NCBI GenBank assembly: GCA_030836965.1
Contig: JAUPLM010000315.1
Location: 1 to 14,604 of the forward strand
Length of the DNA: 14,604 bases
Direction: 5' to 3'
DNA from: Thermodesulfobacteriota bacterium
GTDB taxonomy: Bacteria > Desulfobacterota > Desulfobacteria > Desulfobacterales > RPRI01
The position numbers and the translations under genes are program-made. Shown one piece after another: positions 14,007-14,604 of the stretch. The notes under the pieces were generated by a model, which was not told the origin of the DNA, did no database searches, and was given only the letters and a program-made list of their open reading frames with translations. The first letter of the stretch is position 1, and each line of letters starts with the position of its first letter.

Positions 14007-14159
14007 GACGGCTTCGTAAAAAGTCATTCTGCTTAAGTTGCGCTTCATCTTTTGTCATTGCGGCGTACGGATTAGTACGCTTCATTCCTCAAGATTCGCG
14101 CGCCTTGCATAATAAGCTTTTTACTTTGCCGTCCGAAATTGACTTTTTACGAGTCCATC
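14007..14159. mobile_element. 153-bp MITE-like element (copy B) between fliL and fliM
   Basis: The ends GACGGCTTCGTAAAAAGTC (14007-14025) and its imperfect inverse (14141-14159) match at 16 of 19 bases. The right end differs by one base in 19 from the left end of the copy at 10928. A perfect 6-bp direct repeat AAGGAT (14001-14006 and 14160-14165) flanks it. Internally there is a small perfect hairpin GCGTAC-GGATTA-GTACGC (14063-14080), and GACGGCAAAGTAAAAAG in inverse orientation near the right end (14115-14131), a second, subterminal variant of the end sequence. It has no ORF. It occupies nearly the whole fliL-fliM gap, and its flanking repeat provides the fliM Shine-Dalgarno. Confidence 0.9.
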
Positions 14160-14164
14160 AAGGA
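14160..14164 (+). promoter_or_regulatory. fliM: fliM ribosome binding site inside the target-site duplication
   Basis: AAGGA lies five bases before the fliM ATG at 14170 and is part of the right-hand AAGGAT copy flanking the miniature element. The same six bases after the fliL stop (14001-14006) are the other copy. The insertion therefore kept the site usable while pushing fliM away from fliL by 159 bases. Confidence 0.75.
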
Positions 14165-14169
14165 TCATT

Positions 14170-14604
14170 ATGGCAAAAGTCTTATCACAGGAAGAGGTCG
14201 ATTCCCTGCTCAACGGAATAGGGGACGGCAAGATTGAAACGGAAAAAGATGTTCCGGAACAAAAGCCGGCTGTTGCGCTGTGTGATTTCAGCAGAAAAAA
14301 AGGGCCTGTTCACCTCGGAATGGATGCTCTCGTCATGATCAATGAGAGGTTCATCAACATGGTTAATGAAAGCCTTTCAACAGCCATAGGTTCGGTTATT
14401 GAAGTAAATGTCTCGGAAATTAATTCCATAAAGTACGGCGATTTCAGCAAATCCCTTTCTTTGCCGGCAAGCCTTAATATACTTAAAATGGAGCCTCTGA
14501 GGGGATTTGCGCTTCTATACCTGGAAGGGGAGCTCGTTTTCGCACTGGTGGACTCGCTCTACGGTGGAAAAGGAGTAAGCAGGGTAAAACTCGAGGGTAA
14601 AAGC
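14170..14604 (+). CDS. fliM: Flagellar motor switch protein FliM, N-terminal part (partial)
   Basis: The frame is open from the ATG at 14170 to the window end (145 codons), and the family is about 320-340 residues, so more than half is missing here. FliM is the C-ring protein that binds CheY-P and links FliG to FliN. The N-terminus MAKVLSQEEVDSLLNGIGDG contains the LSQEEVDSLL motif at residues 5-14, the CheY-P-binding peptide. After a short linker the CheC-like middle domain begins, with MDALVMINERFINMVNESLS and later MEPLRGFALLYLEGELVFAL followed by VDSLYGGKG, a well-conserved FliM block. It is separated from fliL by the miniature element; cotranscription from the motA promoter would require reading through that structured element. 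Confidence 0.95.
   Translation, partial: MAKVLSQEEVDSLLNGIGDGKIETEKDVPEQKPAVALCDFSRKKGPVHLGMDALVMINERFINMVNESLSTAIGSVIEVNVSEINSIKYGDFSKSLSLPASLNILKMEPLRGFALLYLEGELVFALVDSLYGGKGVSRVKLEGKS

Noticed and set aside
1..14604. CRISPR arrays, tRNA/rRNA genes, prophage or defence genes
   Set aside because: None seen; apart from the miniature elements, all coding sequence in the window is flagellar or motility-related.

Overview
The window lies inside a large flagellar and motility gene cluster. Every gene is on the + strand. The gene order, the moderate GC content, the two sigma-54 type promoters and the protein sequences suggest a Gram-negative bacterium of the Desulfobacterota (former Deltaproteobacteria) type. 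That assignment is inference from gene order and protein style; the window has no rRNA or other taxonomic marker.

Layout: (1) 1-6278 is a compact rod, basal-body and export block: the end of flgC, then fliE, fliF, fliG, fliH, fliI, fliJ and a membrane-anchored coiled-coil protein with an MgtE_N/MotE-like domain. From fliG onward the genes overlap or nearly abut. (2) 6279-6827 is a long non-coding stretch that ends in a well-formed GG-N10-GC sigma-54 promoter, followed by the hook genes fliK, flgD and flgE. (3) A perfect 17-bp hairpin follows flgE, then a 190-bp palindromic miniature element, then a second clear sigma-54 promoter. (4) Next come the stator genes: motA, a MotB-like protein lacking the ion-carrying aspartate, a canonical MotB, and fliL. 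(5) A second miniature element separates fliL from the 5' part of fliM, which runs off the window.

The genes together encode successive parts of one machine: MS ring and rotor (FliF, FliG, FliM), rod adaptor (FlgC, FliE), export ATPase complex (FliH, FliI, FliJ), hook and hook-length control (FlgD, FlgE, FliK), and the torque-generating stator with FliL. The two sigma-54 promoters sit before the hook block and the stator block, matching the usual middle-class placement of RpoN-dependent flagellar genes.

Most of the window is ordinary flagellar biology. Two things deserve a second look. One is the tandem MotB pair, whose first member has Ser23 (codon TCA) where the second has the essential Asp26. 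The other is a family of small inverted-repeat elements with shared 19-bp ends (core TCGTAAAAAGTC). Two copies are intact and flanked by perfect 6-bp direct repeats, and a third, decayed copy appears to supply the 3' end and stop codon of flgD. The fliL-fliM insertion is instructive: removing the element and one AAGGAT copy restores a tight fliL-stop/Shine-Dalgarno/fliM-start junction.
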